Shown here piece by piece: positions 21,339 to 33,587 of a stretch of DNA of 64,000 nucleotides. The position numbers and the translations under genes are program-made. Every line of letters begins with the position of its first letter. Position 1 is the first letter of the stretch. Location: contig JAITYX010000003.1 of NCBI GenBank assembly GCA_021018815.1, positions 2,914,001 to 2,978,000 of the forward strand, given 5' to 3'. Below the pieces are notes generated by a model. The model was not told the origin of the DNA and made no database searches. It was given only the letters and a program-made list of their open reading frames with translations. Origin of the DNA: Talinum fruticosum (Eukaryota > Streptophyta > Magnoliopsida > Caryophyllales > Talinaceae).

Positions 21339-23419
21339 CAATTAAATTGGGCAAAGTGTAAAGTAAATAGAATAGTTCATTAGAAATTATAGCTTAATTA
21401 GATAATACATGAGGAGTTAAAGAGGACGAATGTATAAACTAACTAATCAAAAATAGATACAAGAAAGGCTAATAAGTTTATTAATGCAAAGAATAAATTA
21501 ATGTTTGAAAACAGAAAATCAACGAGAACCGTACTTCTCCGGAAAACAAAGAAAATCAATATTAAAAGGAAACGATTGACCGAGGCATGTTGCTACTTGT
21601 ACCTTTCAAAAAGTTCATTTTTTTGTTATGTACAACACCAACGTGTTTGTTTTAAATTCTAACTTCGACCTACGATTCTATTAGGTCCTAATTAATCGTT
21701 AATGGTTTACTAGTAACCGTTCACAAATGTTAGCTAGCAGAACTAATCGTATTGGGTCCTTCCCAATAATCGAGAACTTTAATCGAATCGTTTAATCGAA
21801 GCCATGGCTCCAAATGCGAGTATATTAGGGTCTTAGTCCTGGCTGGAAATAAAAAGTTTACGAAACTCGAATAAAATTGAAAAATTTACAGGGAATAGAA
21901 ATTGAGCTATCTTGCTTAAAAGCTGAGTTTTAAATGAATTTAAAATTGTACGTGGGCTCACCGACTATGCGAAATTTTTTACAAGTACAAGGGTAATGTA
22001 TTTAGCCAATCACTCACTTTATATGTTATGTTTTAAACTCGTTTGAGGGAAAGAGAAGCAAATAGAATTTAAACAAGAATTTCACGAGGAGAAATAAACC
22101 GAGGTAAAAGAATCTCAAATGATTGGTAATGGGTAGTGACTTGATGTGGATTTACGAGCGGAATGTTTTTTTATTTTTTATGAGTTATGTGTTTAAGAAT
22201 AGTTTGGATTCCTAAACGATTTAGGTTTTATGCATATTATTTGGAGATCTTTTAACTGTTTGTGTAAATATAAATATATGACACGTATAATGACTTTTGG
22301 AACTTGTATAAATATTAGCCTTGTCTCTAACTACAAGAGGCATTGGTAATGTCCCAACTTGATTTTAGCTTCCATTGTCGTATGTTTCTTAAACTTATTT
22401 TGGCTAGGAATTGACTCTATAAGAGTGATTATAGTCTAGGGATTTATCGAAGTGGTATTAGAGCCTCTGCTGAGAAATTATAAGGATAATTACACTAGGT
22501 TGATAAAGAGGTTGAAGTTTCAAGTCTAGACACTAGAAGAGAGAATTGTGAGTTAATGGTACTACGTAAGAATGTTATGACTTTAGACATAATTACAACG
22601 ATGATATCTTGAGTGATACTAGTGATGTGATAAGTGTGACTATTATTCAGGAGTCCTCCAAAATCATTCATGTAAGTTTAGATGAAAGCATTAAAGAAAA
22701 TAAGGGAATGGAGAAAGAATTTGGCACATGAGACTAGTAACAAGAGCAATCCCGATTCCATGTTGAGAAAGTTTATTGAGAGAAAAAAAGATATTATGGA
22801 CTCAAGGGTTAAAGCACCAGCTAACCTAACCGCTTTATCCACCAATTTTGGTATTCAAGGTGGATATTTTATACCCTTACTAGGGCCACGGACTCAGTGT
22901 AGATTAATGAAGAATATAATCTCTAATGAGTTATAAATATGTTATAAATATCAGCTTGTGTCACTTGCCTAAACAAGTGTTAAGTATCAAATAATTTTAC
23001 ATCCTTGTAGTAGTACCGAGGCTTAGAAAAAAACTAATTACTTTCATTACTTTTCCCATTAAACATAATGTCAAACCAGAATGAAAATGTTTCGGGGAAT
23101 GAACTAAGAGAAAACAGACTTGGAGTCTATGCATGCTCAATCAGCTAACCACCACCCTCCAACCCCACTCTCGGGAAATAGAGAGTAATATGCCTAAGAA
23201 TGAGGATGAGCAAAAAGGGGTACTTAATGAGATACACCTTGAGTTGTCAAGAACAATTATAACTCGTTGTGACAAAGAAACTTAAACAATCTAATTCCAA
23301 CCATTCGGAGAAGGAGGGTAATTTTTTCGAAAGGCTAGGGTTGCCAAACAAAATCCAAAAACTTATGACTGGGGAATAGACCTGGTGATACTAGAAGAAT
23401 GAATTACGTAGATGGAAAA
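21339..23419. other. Unassigned region with a primer-site-like 13-mer
   Basis: AT-rich sequence without a recognised domain. TGGTATTAGAGCC at 22453-22465 differs by one base from the initiator-Met primer site consensus, so 21339-22450 may be the LTR of another, unrecognised retroelement. A short basic plus-strand ORF (22682-22936) follows at a gag-like distance, but no zinc knuckle or capsid motif was seen. Confidence 0.35.
22453..22465 (+). other. Candidate primer binding site
   Basis: TGGTATTAGAGCC, one mismatch to the usual TGGTATCAGAGCC. No LTR boundary could be confirmed next to it. Confidence 0.4.
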
Positions 23420-25023
23420 TGAAGACTCGGACTTTATACTTACACTTTTCCGAGTTCCATCCAGGAATCAGGTATAAGATCTCTTCTCTCATAGGGTTTT
23501 GATTTCAAGTCATTCTATGTACCTTAGAAAGTTTTCCGAGTGATATAGCATTTATTCCGAGTGTTCTAGAAACTATTTCATATGTCTTTGTGTGACTCGA
23601 CTCGACTCGTAAAGCATACTTGTACTAACTCGGCTCCGAGTTACTCAACACTCGAATTATTGCATGTTCAAACACTCGTATTCACACACATAAACTCATG
23701 TCCGACTTCATGTTCCAGGAATTACAATGTTAATTTTCTATTCCAAGTCAGCTTATGTTGTTTGAACTTTGTTTAGTCTAGATCAAGTTTGTTCACTCGA
23801 TATTCTTAATCTAACTTGATTCTCTTTTAGACTCGACTTAGATGGAATTTTGAGTATCATGGATATTAGACTGAGAAAATTCCATTCCTTTTCTAACTCG
23901 GATAATTAGTTATTTAATTATCTTAATTATATCATTATCTCGTGTCTAACCTTGGACCAAAGTATTTTATACTTTGACAACCAAATTGATTTTTCTTTTG
24001 TAGGTTATTCAAACAAGGCTATCTTATTTTTGAACTATAAAAGTAACCTGGTTTCATAACGTCAAATCACCAACGAGACAAAGCTTTTTCCACCTTTAAC
24101 CTAGCCCCATACACTCTGTCAGGATTGTCTCGTTTCCAAAACCGGAAATCTGCAACACTAAGCTCAACGGTGGTTTCCACCTTATTTTTGAAGACACCAC
24201 CAAGTGGTTTTGGGACTTCCAAAGGAGTCAAGAACCGTTTCTCAACGTTCATATCTCAACGGATATTTTCCGAGTGACTCGAGAAAATCCTTTACAACGG
24301 TCACAAAGGACCTCCAGTCGGAAGATGGACACAACGAGCTAAGCCGCTTGGTCATCTACATATAGAAGCCAACTTTCAAGACTTGAAGATTGCCGAATCT
24401 ATTGTGAATACACATACTTGAGCAAAAAGTCATTCTCAATCTTCTAGTTACAACTCCAATTCCGTATTTCATAACTTTCGAGTTGTAAGGTTTTGTACTC
24501 AGTTATAAACACTTAAGGTCTTGTACTCGACTACAAACACTTTCTTTCTTACTCTCTAAGTAAGGTCCCTTGACCGAGCTGTAAGGGTTTAGTCAGCTCA
24601 GCTTATCCCTAACTGTAAGGGTGATCTCGGTTAGGAAGTACTAGATCGGATAAGGAAATTTCGAGTCTAGAAAAACTTGTAAGGAGTTGTCTAAGGGAGC
24701 AACTCAGGTCAAGTCGGTCTACTGTATTTTGTGGACTCAAAATAGTGGATTCAACTTCGTTCTTGGATTAGCACGGTCTCGTGGTTTTCTACCCAGGAGG
24801 GTTTCCACGTATTTTATGAATTATAACTTTTCTGAGTACATTTTAGACTTAGACAGCTTTTAAAATTCCGTTTAATCTGTTTCTTCACTACTTATTGAAA
24901 TCCGAGTTTAACCTTGCTTCACGCTCACCTCAGATTCATATCTATTTTAAATACAAGCAAGTTTCCTCATCACCCTATTCACCCCCTCTAAGGTGACTTA
25001 TACTCTCCAAGAGCAAATGTTCA
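23420..25023 (+). repeat. 5' LTR of a Sirevirus (second plus-strand element)
   Basis: Starts TGAAGACTCGGACTTTATAC and ends GAGCAAATGTTCA, then ATTGGTATCGGAGCC. All family blocks are present, including CCAAAGTATTTTATACTTTG near 23958 and the terminal CACCCTATTCACCCCCTCTA. The TATA box has decayed to TACATATAG (24357-24365). A local duplication of the GTCTTGTACTC..TACAAACACTT unit occurs near 24490-24540. The preceding five bases (GAAAA) have no partner downstream. Confidence 0.92.
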
Positions 25024-25025
25024 AT

Positions 25026-25038
25026 TGGTATCGGAGCC
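25026..25038 (+). other. Primer binding site, initiator-Met tRNA type
   Basis: TGGTATCGGAGCC, two bases after the LTR end. It is the least altered of the three Sirevirus primer sites in the window (others at 7543 and 59277). Confidence 0.88.
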
Positions 25039-25082
25039 TAGCCTTTCGAAAGGATCTAACTATCCAAAAGTTTAAAGATCAA

Positions 25083-26505
25083 ATGGCTCGGAACAATGGA
25101 GAGTTCGATAAAGGAAGATCTTCCAACAGACCACCAAAGTTCAAAGGATCCAACTTCATGCACTTGGAAGAAACTCATGGACTGTTTCCTACTGGATCAT
25201 GATGAGGATGTCCGGAACATCATACAAGTGGGCAACTACATTCCCATGAAGACAGAAGAAACAAGACTCGTACCCAAGACAAAGGTCGAGTTCACAGCTG
25301 ATGAAGCGTAAAAGTTCGAAAGAACTTCAAGGCGATGAACATTCTAATGTGCGCCATCAGCTCGGAAGAATACAATCAAGTGTCGACCGTGATACAACCA
25401 AATAAGTGTGGGACACTCTTGTCAACACTTATGAAGGCACAAGCAAGGTCGGACAAGCAAAGATAAGCCAATATCATCATAAATATGAGTTGTTTAAGAT
25501 GGAGCCGAAGAAAACATCACTCGGATGTTCATTCGATTTATAGAGATTACCAACAATCTTAAATCTCTGGGTAAAAAGATTTCCCACGAGGAAATGTGCG
25601 GAAAGATATTCGAAGCCTACCCAAGAAAAGATGGGGTCCCAAAGTGACAGCTATAGAAGAGGCTCGGAACTTGTCTCTACCGAAGCCGGACGAACTCATT
25701 GGGAAGATTCTCACCCATGAGATCCACTCGGAAAAGGAGGACGCAGAGGTCGAGCACCAAAAAGAACATTGCGCTGAAAGCCTCGTAAACAAGAGAAGCA
25801 GATCCGAGTTCTTCCGACTCGAAGAGGATCCCATAGCACTTATTGATAGAGGCTTCAAGAGAATGATGAAGCACAAGAGATGGGATAAGAAGCCAAAAGA
25901 AGAGTTTTACAAGAAAGACAAAAAGGATAGAAAAGGTAAATACTCTTCCTCTTCAAAGTTATCTTTGACTAAGAACTCTGGATGTTTTGAATGTGGCGAG
26001 CAAGGAACATATAGTCAAAGACTGTCTAAAGAGAAAAAGGGACAGAAAGAAGAAAAAGGCTATGATGGCCACATGGAGTGACGAGGACTCATCGGACTCA
26101 TCGGAAGATGGCGAGGACTTAGATAACTCAAAGTGTCTAATGGCACTTTCCGACTCGGAATCGGAAACAGAGTCGGACTCGGATGAATCAAACAATGAGG
26201 AAGGAACTCCTCAAGAGGTAATTGAATACTTTCTCATATTCTCTAAAACTAATTTAGCTAAGTATATTTTCACTTTGGAAGAGAAGTCCAATTCGATTCT
26301 TCTCATTTTAGAGAACAACTTCGAGTCAATTTCTTCCGAGAGCATTAATTTAAAAAATGAGTTGGAAAAGCTGAGACTTACACTCGGAGAACTCAAGACT
26401 AGTGCTCAATCCAATGAGACCGAGTCCGAGTTACTCAAAAAAGAAAATGAGCAACTAAAGCAAAAGCTCAATGAGTCTCAAGATCTTGTTTTAAAGTTTA
26501 CTTAG
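25083..26505 (+). pseudogene. gag: Sirevirus gag
   Basis: Starts MARNNGEFDKGRSSNRPPKF. Large open blocks remain: 25596-26081 with KRMMKHKRWDKKPKEEFYKK, and 25987-26505 with an acidic Ser/Asp/Glu tract and a C-terminal Glu/Lys coiled-coil-like segment (ELEKLRLTLGELK). The zinc knuckle starts as CFEC but shifts frame inside it (near 26000), so only the end is in the following frame (IVKDC). Early frames break near 25200 and 25310. It is the best preserved gag here but still needs several corrections to read through. Confidence 0.87.
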
Positions 26506-26894
26506 GGTCGAAAAACCTTGATATGCTCTTAGGATCTCAATGCTCTTACGATCAAATTCCGACTAAGAACTTTTCAAAAAGGATTCCGAACCGTAAACTT
26601 CAGGAACGCCGAACACGGTCCCATTCATAAAAATGAAAGGAGGACCGAGCTCGGACCAGCTTACAAGAGAAAACCATTTCCTCCGGTTTATAAAAGAAAA
26701 GTTGTTCAAGAAAAAGAGACACGGACTCGGTTCTCTAAACGGAAGACTCGAGAATCGGACCAAACCCAAAGTCATTCAAATCTGGTTCCGAAAAACCTTC
26801 TTCCTTAGAAAAGGACCACGATAGAATTGTGTTACTCGGGTTCGTTAGAGGAAGTGAGAAGGGTTAGTTTGTTTTCTTTTTGCAGGCCACTAAG
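26506..26894 (+). other. Gag-protease linker
   Basis: Equivalent of 9010-9427. It ends in CTTTTTGCAGGCCACT just before the solo LTR insertion. No domain is recognised. Confidence 0.5.
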
Positions 26895-26899
26895 AAAAG
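26895..26899. repeat. Target site duplication AAAAG (left)
   Basis: AAAAG precedes the insertion and recurs exactly at 29072-29076. Confidence 0.9.
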
Positions 26900-29071
26900 T
26901 GTTAAGCCGTATTTTATACGTATTTTTAGTAGTTATTGAGTTTATATTATATAGTTTATTTTATCTAATTTATTCTATTTTGTCTATTTATAGGTAATTA
27001 TCGAATAAAGTGGGGAAGAGAAGAAAAGTCGTTAAAAGTGGATTTTTAGCTACCGACAAGAATCCAAGAAAATATATGAAGTCGGTCCATAAATATAATA
27101 TGTAGTAAAATATTTATTTTAGGATATTATATTTTAGGAAATCCTAAGTGGAATAGAAAAGGGAAACTTAGAAGAGAAGAAAGAGAAATAAACCCTAACT
27201 CTTTCACCCTATATATACTACTTATTATCATCATGGAGAGAGACCGGGGAAGCACCCACACATCATCACCACCTCTTACCGCTTGCTGCCGCCTGCACCT
27301 CGCTGCCCAGCCACCACCAGTGCTGCCGCCTACACCTGCTGCCCAGCCACCAGCCAGCCGCTGCACTTGCCGCTCGAACCCTTGCTGCCGCTGCTGTCCG
27401 CTTGCTGCTGCTGCTGTCCGCTTGCTGTTGCTGCTGTCCGCTGCCCAGCCAGCCACATCCATCATCATCTTCTTCATCTTCCTGGGTCAAAGAAACTAAT
27501 ATCGGTAGTATAATTTAGTTTTGTAATTTTTATTAGAAAAGATTGAGTTTTTATTGATAGATTAATACTAAAGATGCTAGTTTTATTTAGTTTACATGTT
27601 TTAAATTACATGATGTGTGAGTAGTTTTTCTTATACTTAGTATAATCTCATTGAAACCATGTTAAATTATTTATTTTGAAACAAAGTTTTGATTTTTATT
27701 GTCTTATTGATTTGATCCATGATTTTATGATAATTTGTGTTTAAAGTTTATGAATTTATGTCTAATTAATTAGAGTGCACGCTATTTAGTTTTATATAAA
27801 TTCATGTGATAGTTTAGAGGGTTTAAGTACGTAATTGCTTGATCTTTTAGACATAAGTATCACCCTAGTTAATCATGGATGGCTCATACCCATCTCTTTT
27901 AATTAGGAAATTATCATAGATCCTTCTTAAATCAATTTGCTAGTAGATTGGTTATTAGGTGCTAGATGATGTTTTTCTAATACTTAATGCTCTAATTTGA
28001 TTAAATTCTAGTGCTAGTGCTAGGGTTATCAATATTAGTAGGGTTTATATTAGGGCTAGGCCTAAGTAAACTAATAACTAAGGAAAAACGGGGAAGATCC
28101 GCTAGTGGTTGTCTTCTACGAGTTTAGCTCATGGGTAGATCAATTTGTGTGTTAATGATAAATAATAATTTGCATGGTGGATATAGATTATACTAAGTGT
28201 TTTTATAAATTTGCTATCTTTAATAATTAATTGTTTGCTTTTTAGTTATTTTCTTTAGTTTGTCAATTTTTATTTATAAATATATAGTCTTTTATTATTA
28301 ATTTCGTTACCCCCCAAAGATCAGTATTTTAGGTTAGTTTTAGTAATTTTATTTTAATTTAATTTTGAGTCTTTATATATTTTAATTTTTAGAATTAATT
28401 TTCTGTTAGTTTTTATTATTTTTGAGTCAGTTTGTTAGAAATTAGTTTAAAAATAGTTTCTTTTGTTATTGTTTGTGTTTTATTTTCTTTTAGGGTTTAG
28501 ATAGAGTCCTAGTTTGCTGTGATTAAATTTTAGAATTTTTGGAATTAATTTGATATTTTTTCAGATTTAATTCTTGAATTTAATTACTGCAGGTTTTTAA
28601 TAAAATAAATTCGTAAATTAGATTTTAAATTTTTTTTTATATTTTTAGGGTCTGGTTAGGTTTAGAAAATTAGTATTATTATTCTGGGTAATTTTAGTAT
28701 TTATTTTCGTAATTATTTTAGTGCAGAATTTTACTTATTTAATTTTCTGTTTTAGAATTTGTTTATTTTCTGCTTTAGTTTTCTGTTTTAATTATTCTAA
28801 AAAAATATACAAAAATATTTCTGGGTTATTGTAGTTTTATTATTCTGTATAAATTATTTATTTAGTTATTAGATAATTTTCTATGAATTTTAGTTAGTGA
28901 TTTTAATTTATATTTTCTATTTTGTTTTTAAGAGTAGTAAATTTAATTAGATTAAAACTTGCATGTTATTATATCTTTCCTCGTGGATTTGATCCCTATT
29001 TGCCCTTGCTATATTGTTTATTATAAGTTTAAGTAGTGGTTTAATTTGTTGTCTGTACGACAAGCTTAACA
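26900..29071 (+). mobile_element. Solo LTR, probably Ty3/gypsy
   Basis: A 2172-bp segment begins TGTTAAGC and ends GCTTAACA, a perfect 8-bp inverted terminal pair of the TG...CA type, with the exact 5-bp duplication AAAAG on both sides. It contains no polyprotein domain. A TATA-like box CTATATATACTA lies near 27211, followed by a CT/CTG-rich leader (27230-27480). The last 150 bases contain CTCGTGGATTTGATCCC and CTGTACGACAAGC, which resemble 3' ends of long gypsy LTRs. Together this fits a solo LTR left by recombination between two LTRs. Strand is inferred from the TATA and 3' block. Confidence 0.82.
27233..27499 (+). repeat. GC-rich CTG/CCG-type low-complexity tract inside the solo LTR
   Basis: GC-rich, CTGCTG- and CCGC-containing repeats stand out from very AT-rich surroundings. 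ORFs on both strands translate to Cys/Pro/Leu or Gln/Ala/Ser homopolymer-like sequence, which is a product of the triplet repeat and not evidence of a protein. Confidence 0.7.
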
Positions 29072-29290
29072 AAAAGATCAAAAGGACATTGGTACTGGAC
29101 AGTGGACGCTCACGCCAATGTCGGGAGACTCGGGACTCTTTTCCGAGTTAGAAGAGTACAAAGGAGGAAAAGTCACATTTGGAGATGATAGCAAAGGCAA
29201 GATAATTGGGATAGGTAAGATTGGAAAAGGAAGCAATCTGGTCACTTTCGTCATTGAACATGTTAGAAGTCATACCAACATCTTCATGTA
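29072..29290 (+). pseudogene. pol: Sirevirus protease fragment
   Basis: After the duplicated AAAAG the element resumes with the sequence equivalent to 9435-9600. Codons for DSG are present in one frame, followed by ELEEYKGGKVTFGDDSKGK and IGKGSNLVTFVIEH in another frame. It ends near 29288 where CACTA-type sequence begins; integrase, RT and RNase H of this copy are missing. Confidence 0.8.
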
Positions 29291-29577
29291 AATAAAAAAT
29301 TGTACATAGTGACTGAACAATGACGGCATATTCTCGTCGCTAAGTACTAATTTAATTTAATTAAATTTTTTTGGGTTTTCCTACATCTGAAAAATCGATC
29401 TAACATTAGCGACGGAATATTCCGTCGCTGTGTAAATTAGCGACGGATTAGAGACGGAAATTTCCGTCGCCGATTCTAAATTAGCGACGGATTTTTATTT
29501 TCATCGCTAATTCCGTCGTTGTCCGACACTGGTTCCGTCACTAATTTCCGTCGCTAATTAGCAGTTTTGTAGTAGTG
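29291..29577 (-). mobile_element. CACTA-type terminus with TTAGCGACGG repeats
   Basis: Read on the minus strand it starts at 29577 with CACTACTACAAAACTGC and then carries many TTAGCGACGG / CCGTCGCTAA units in both orientations, the layout of CACTA subterminal regions. The motif differs from that of the end at 3504 (AACGACGA) and from the copies at 42106 and 60802. No opposite terminus is visible, so it is an end fragment or a deletion derivative. Confidence 0.75.
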
Positions 29578-29654
29578 ATTTATTGATTAAATTTCCTCAT
29601 CACCCTATTCACCCCCGTCTAGGATGACTAAGTCTCTCCAAGAGATAACCTTCA
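29578..29654 (+). repeat. Sirevirus LTR, last ~75 bp
   Basis: TTTCCTCATCACCCTATTC through AACCTTCA at 29654 is the conserved LTR 3' end. It could be the end of the 3' LTR of the element that begins at 23420; the next five bases (CATGA) do not match GAAAA before 23420. Confidence 0.8.
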
Positions 29655-29689
29655 CATGATCTCGCTCCACATGATGAGCATTGGATGCG

Positions 29690-31160
29690 TATAAATTCAA
29701 GAATGAAGTATAAGGATGTCGGATGATAGCAGCGGCTTGCTCTTGTTGAGGAAGAGGACAAAGGTAGAACATTGTTTAAGGTGGTTCAACTCGAAAAATG
29801 GAGGCCATGTGTTAATCTGGATTTGTGGTGTGACCCTATAACCGAGATACCAACAAAACCCAAAAGGACATTTAAACAAGATCCTTCTTTCGCATAACTC
29901 CCGTGCTATGATCGCACTTGGAGGAAGTCGAGTTGGGCCCAAGGATGAAAATTGGCCTGCACATACAAAATTTATCAAGAAACAAGCGAACAAGAGTAAA
30001 AGACAATAAGAAAATAGGCATAAACCGTGTATAACCAAGGCTAGCACCCGCCATCGGCAGGCCCACAAGGTGTACCATAGGCAGTGGGCAATGGCAGCCA
30101 GCTAATAAGTGAAGTAAAAATTTTCTGGTCACAATTTCTAGGTGAATTTTACGCTTCAAGATAACATACCGAGGTCACACAGTAGAGGGATGATCTCAAG
30201 AAGTCTATACCATGAATTGTGGACTGTTGAAGGTATATCCTAGCGCATGACATAGAGGCCAGAAAGACAGGACGATTCGTTGAACTGGCGTAAAGGTGAG
30301 AGCAGTACTCGTACAACCATGGCTACATTTTGCATATGAAGTAAGATTTTTTATCCACATAAGATGAAAAATGCTTTCGAAACGAGTTAATAATTTAAGC
30401 ATACCTTAATGATATTCCATAAACCGCACAATGGAACATAATTTGTCGGGTCTATTTGAAGTTTTAGGTGCCACACACTCGACCCGGAGGCCCATAATGA
30501 AGCAAGTGTATGCAAGAGAACCCTAGTTGAGCTCCTTTACTTTATTGAGGTCCGCTAAGTTCACCAAATGGTGAACGTGAACCATGGAGGCTTGATTAGA
30601 AAAGAGCACCATACTCAATAAAAGAGCCAACACAATATGAACTTGTTAAGGAGAATGACGACCTTAAAACCGAGCATCCCCAAAAGCACCCAAAAGAATA
30701 GTGTAAAAGAAATATTTTTGAGGAAATCTGTCGACTTTAGGGCCAAAAAGATAAGAAGGTGACCACGATTTTTGTACAAATTTTTGTCATAGGTTAAAGA
30801 CTCCCTCAAGATGCCCAAACCAGATAAAACAACAAAATTGAAAGGAGTTATGGTCATTTCCTTGAAAGGAAGATGGAAGGTGATGGTGGTATCCTAAAAG
30901 CTCTCACTAATAGCCCTAATAGTATCCCGCTTTCTCTTATCACAAAGATGATTCAAAGCAAGAATAAGAGAGCCAAATCTAACATTTTACATGACATCTT
31001 CTAGAGGAAATTAATTGTTCTCGCACATCTCCATAAATTTGGGAATAGCTCCACTACTCCAAATTGTGCCCTTCTGTAAGAAAACATATCCAAGAAGATC
31101 GTGGCATGTGACTTCTTTGCACTTTATGCATGCATGTGGGAGCTCTTGGATCCACCAATC
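29690..31160 (-). pseudogene. Antisense additional ORF of a Tat-type element, left arm
   Basis: Minus-strand exon-like blocks homologous to the plus-strand block at 34360-35165. Near 31105-31060 it reads SSGAIPKFMEMC; near 30890-30850 FHLPFKEMTITPFNF; then a hydrophobic segment and CFIMGLRVECVAP near 30500. Intron-like splits (GTATGTTATC near 30170; TTTGTATGTGCAG near 29965) separate later blocks such as ARELCERRILFKCPFGFCWY. The FHLPF-E-MT pattern resembles plant mobile domain (PMD) proteins, which some Tat retrotransposons encode in antisense upstream of the 3' LTR; that assignment is tentative. Stops are scattered. Confidence 0.5.
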
Positions 31161-31209
31161 AGCCTTTTAGATCAGATTTTTCAGTCTATTTTCGATCGAG
31201 TTGAAGTAA

Positions 31210-31548
31210 AACATTGAACTTTCGTCAATTTGTATGTCGAATAACAAGTATGTTAGTATAGCAGATTATTTAACCAAGCTTCGGATCAAATAACGATCAA
31301 AGTTTCAGCAATAAAATGTGCGAAGCATCAGGCCTTCATCAAGCCAAGCTTAGGGCCCTCTTACCGGACTTTAGAATGCATGCATCGCGATCAAGTCCAC
31401 GCTTCTTTCTAGAGTTTGGGTTCAACGAAACCAATTCCGGATATTACGTAATAATTAGTAAAAAATCGTCGAACATAATCGAGGTAACTACCCTTTAGTG
31501 TTTACTTTTACCCTTCGTCTTTTTGACTCGGTCAAAGTGGAGCATAAA
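31210..31548 (+). other. 3' internal region and polypurine tract of a Tat element, left arm
   Basis: Non-coding; its reverse-complement counterpart is 33600-33850, with shared blocks AACGATCAAAGTTTCAGCA and CTTACCGGACTT. It ends in TCAAAGTGGAGCATAAA, a mutated polypurine tract, before the LTR start TGTAGACACC. Confidence 0.65.
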
Positions 31549-32030
31549 TGTAGACACCTAAAAAGTGTCATCTCTTATCTTATTTAATTTTGTATTTTAT
31601 TCTGTGGGCCGGATGATGAAACCCTTAGTCTTGTTTGAGGATTTGGATTATAGATTGTATTTGATTGGTGCGACGAAAGGCGATAAGCAACAAAGAACCT
31701 CCAAGCACTAAATAAATAGCTGTTTTCCTTAGGTTGATCCAAAATCACTTTCTCCTTCGAATTATCCAAGACCGGGCTAAGCCTCCAAAGAAGACAGAGT
31801 CTAGTGCCACGTACCAGAAATTCAAGGATCAAAATTCTGCATTTCGTTTTTTCTAATCGGACAAGAAGCTGCAGACCTCCGGAAAGACTAATGACCGGAT
31901 CGAAGCCTCGCCTGCCGACCACTCGGTGCAGGAGGAAGCTTGCACCTAGCGGTGGCGGGTGCCAACCAGAGGCGAGGACCGAGGAAATTAACCTCCGTCT
32001 CTACCCTGGTTGGCGGATCCGAAACTAGTT
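31549..32030 (+). repeat. Tat-type 3' LTR, truncated, left arm
   Basis: Starts TGTAGACACCTAAAAAGTGTC. It can be aligned by eye to the minus-strand LTR from 33587 downward through CAAAGAACC..AAATAAATA and GCGGGCTAA-like blocks, and then ends near 32030 against the other LTR. Confidence 0.7.
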
Positions 32031-33587
32031 TCTTTTATCCCTACAATCAAAAAATACCGGGATGCAAATTCAATAAGAGTAAAGCATAAAATAAGGGAGT
32101 CGCCGATCGCTTTTAGGATGAAAACTAACAAAAATAATAACTTGCTCTTGCAATATTAGTATAGGAAGACTTAGACTAAAAGAGGCTACAATTGACTAAA
32201 TCGGTCTTTCAACAGAGAATCGGATTTGGGGGCGAGGGTACGAAACGTAGGAATAACCCTTCCGTTCCGCTCGTTCGAAAACGGCCATTACTAATTTGAG
32301 TAGTGAATTAAAATAATGTAAAACAAATATGAAAGCGACATACTACAATGACAAAAAAAGCAACCAAACGAGAATTAAAGGAAAAGCAATAAAGAAAGCG
32401 GTAAAGGAAGCGATAAGGAAAAGAAAATAGAAAAATTAAAGATTACATCGAGCGAAGAGGAATTAAAAGAAACGATTACATCTCTTAAACCACAATACAA
32501 AAGGCGATAAATGAAACATAAAGTAAATAACCGTTTGAAGGATGAACAATTACCCTTAGGTTGTCCAACCTTGCTGATTTGGATCTCCACACAAGATCTC
32601 TTAATGTATCGATGATAAAAAAAAAGTAATAGGGCTTGTTTTTATGGATTACTTGAAAGGTGAATATGTAGAGAATTGGAAAGTTTAGTTGAATAGGTGC
32701 CTAGATATCAGAATAACTAAATATTCTTTTACTCTTTACATAGATTCAACGACGAGTGAGTGGGAAGGATGAATGTTTGAGATTGATTTCGGCAAGCATA
32801 ATGTTTAATATGAGTATTGTGGTTAGATTTCTGCAAGCATAACACGTAGGACAAAGCCGTCCTACGACCGACAATCAACATTCTCTATTTATAGGAGAGG
32901 AATTAGGTCATAAATGACATAAGGTTTATCCTCCGTCGGCCGCCCAAACAACTGAAAATAAACCTCGGCTAGAATCTTACCATATTGAACCGGATAAAGA
33001 AGAGATAAAACCGGATGGAATCGGTTCATGGCGCCGGCCAACCAAACGCTTCGATAGTTTTGTGCCCTAGCGTGTCTCCAAGGGATTCTCCAGGTAAAAA
33101 CGTAACATTTAATTTAAGTCTTCGGGTGGCGGTGCACCAGCCACATCATTTTGAGGGGAAAAGCTCCTAGTCTCGTGTAGACTCGTCTTCTTGAGGTTAA
33201 GGGCAACATTTTGATGCTTGTGATCATGAAATGCAATGCTTTAAAGTCTGTCTTTAGGTCTTCAACTCCTTGTCTGACCGGACGAGATATAAAATACGAT
33301 ATTCGAACTTGGATTTTCCCGGCACACAACACTCGGACTCTATTATCTCCGAAGGTTTAGCCCGCTTCTTGGATCGTCCGAAAGAAAAGGGGATTTGTAG
33401 ACCGACCCAAGGCAAAAGGTTATTTATTTGGTGTTAGGGGTTCTTTGTGGTTTACTAGTTTATGTCACCCCAATCGATGACAGTTAGAGATCCGGATCCT
33501 CAAATAGAACTCGAGATTTCATCATCGAGCCAATAGAATAAAATATGGAAATAAAGAGATAAGAGACGACATTTTTAGGTGTCTCTA
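32031..33587 (-). repeat. Tat-type 3' LTR, right arm
   Basis: Minus-strand LTR starting at 33587 with TAGAGACACCTAAAAATGTC (expected TG mutated to TA). It includes a CCTATAAATAGAG TATA box (32896-32884) and, toward its end near 32105-32085, GATCGGCGACTCCC, a block found at the 3' end of many Tat LTRs. Its length of about 1.56 kb suggests it is near complete. Confidence 0.7.

Noticed and set aside
27233..27513. Cys/Pro/Leu-rich and Gln/Ser-rich ORFs on both strands
   Set aside because: Direct translation of CTG/CCG triplet repeats inside a solo LTR leader; no unique protein sequence.
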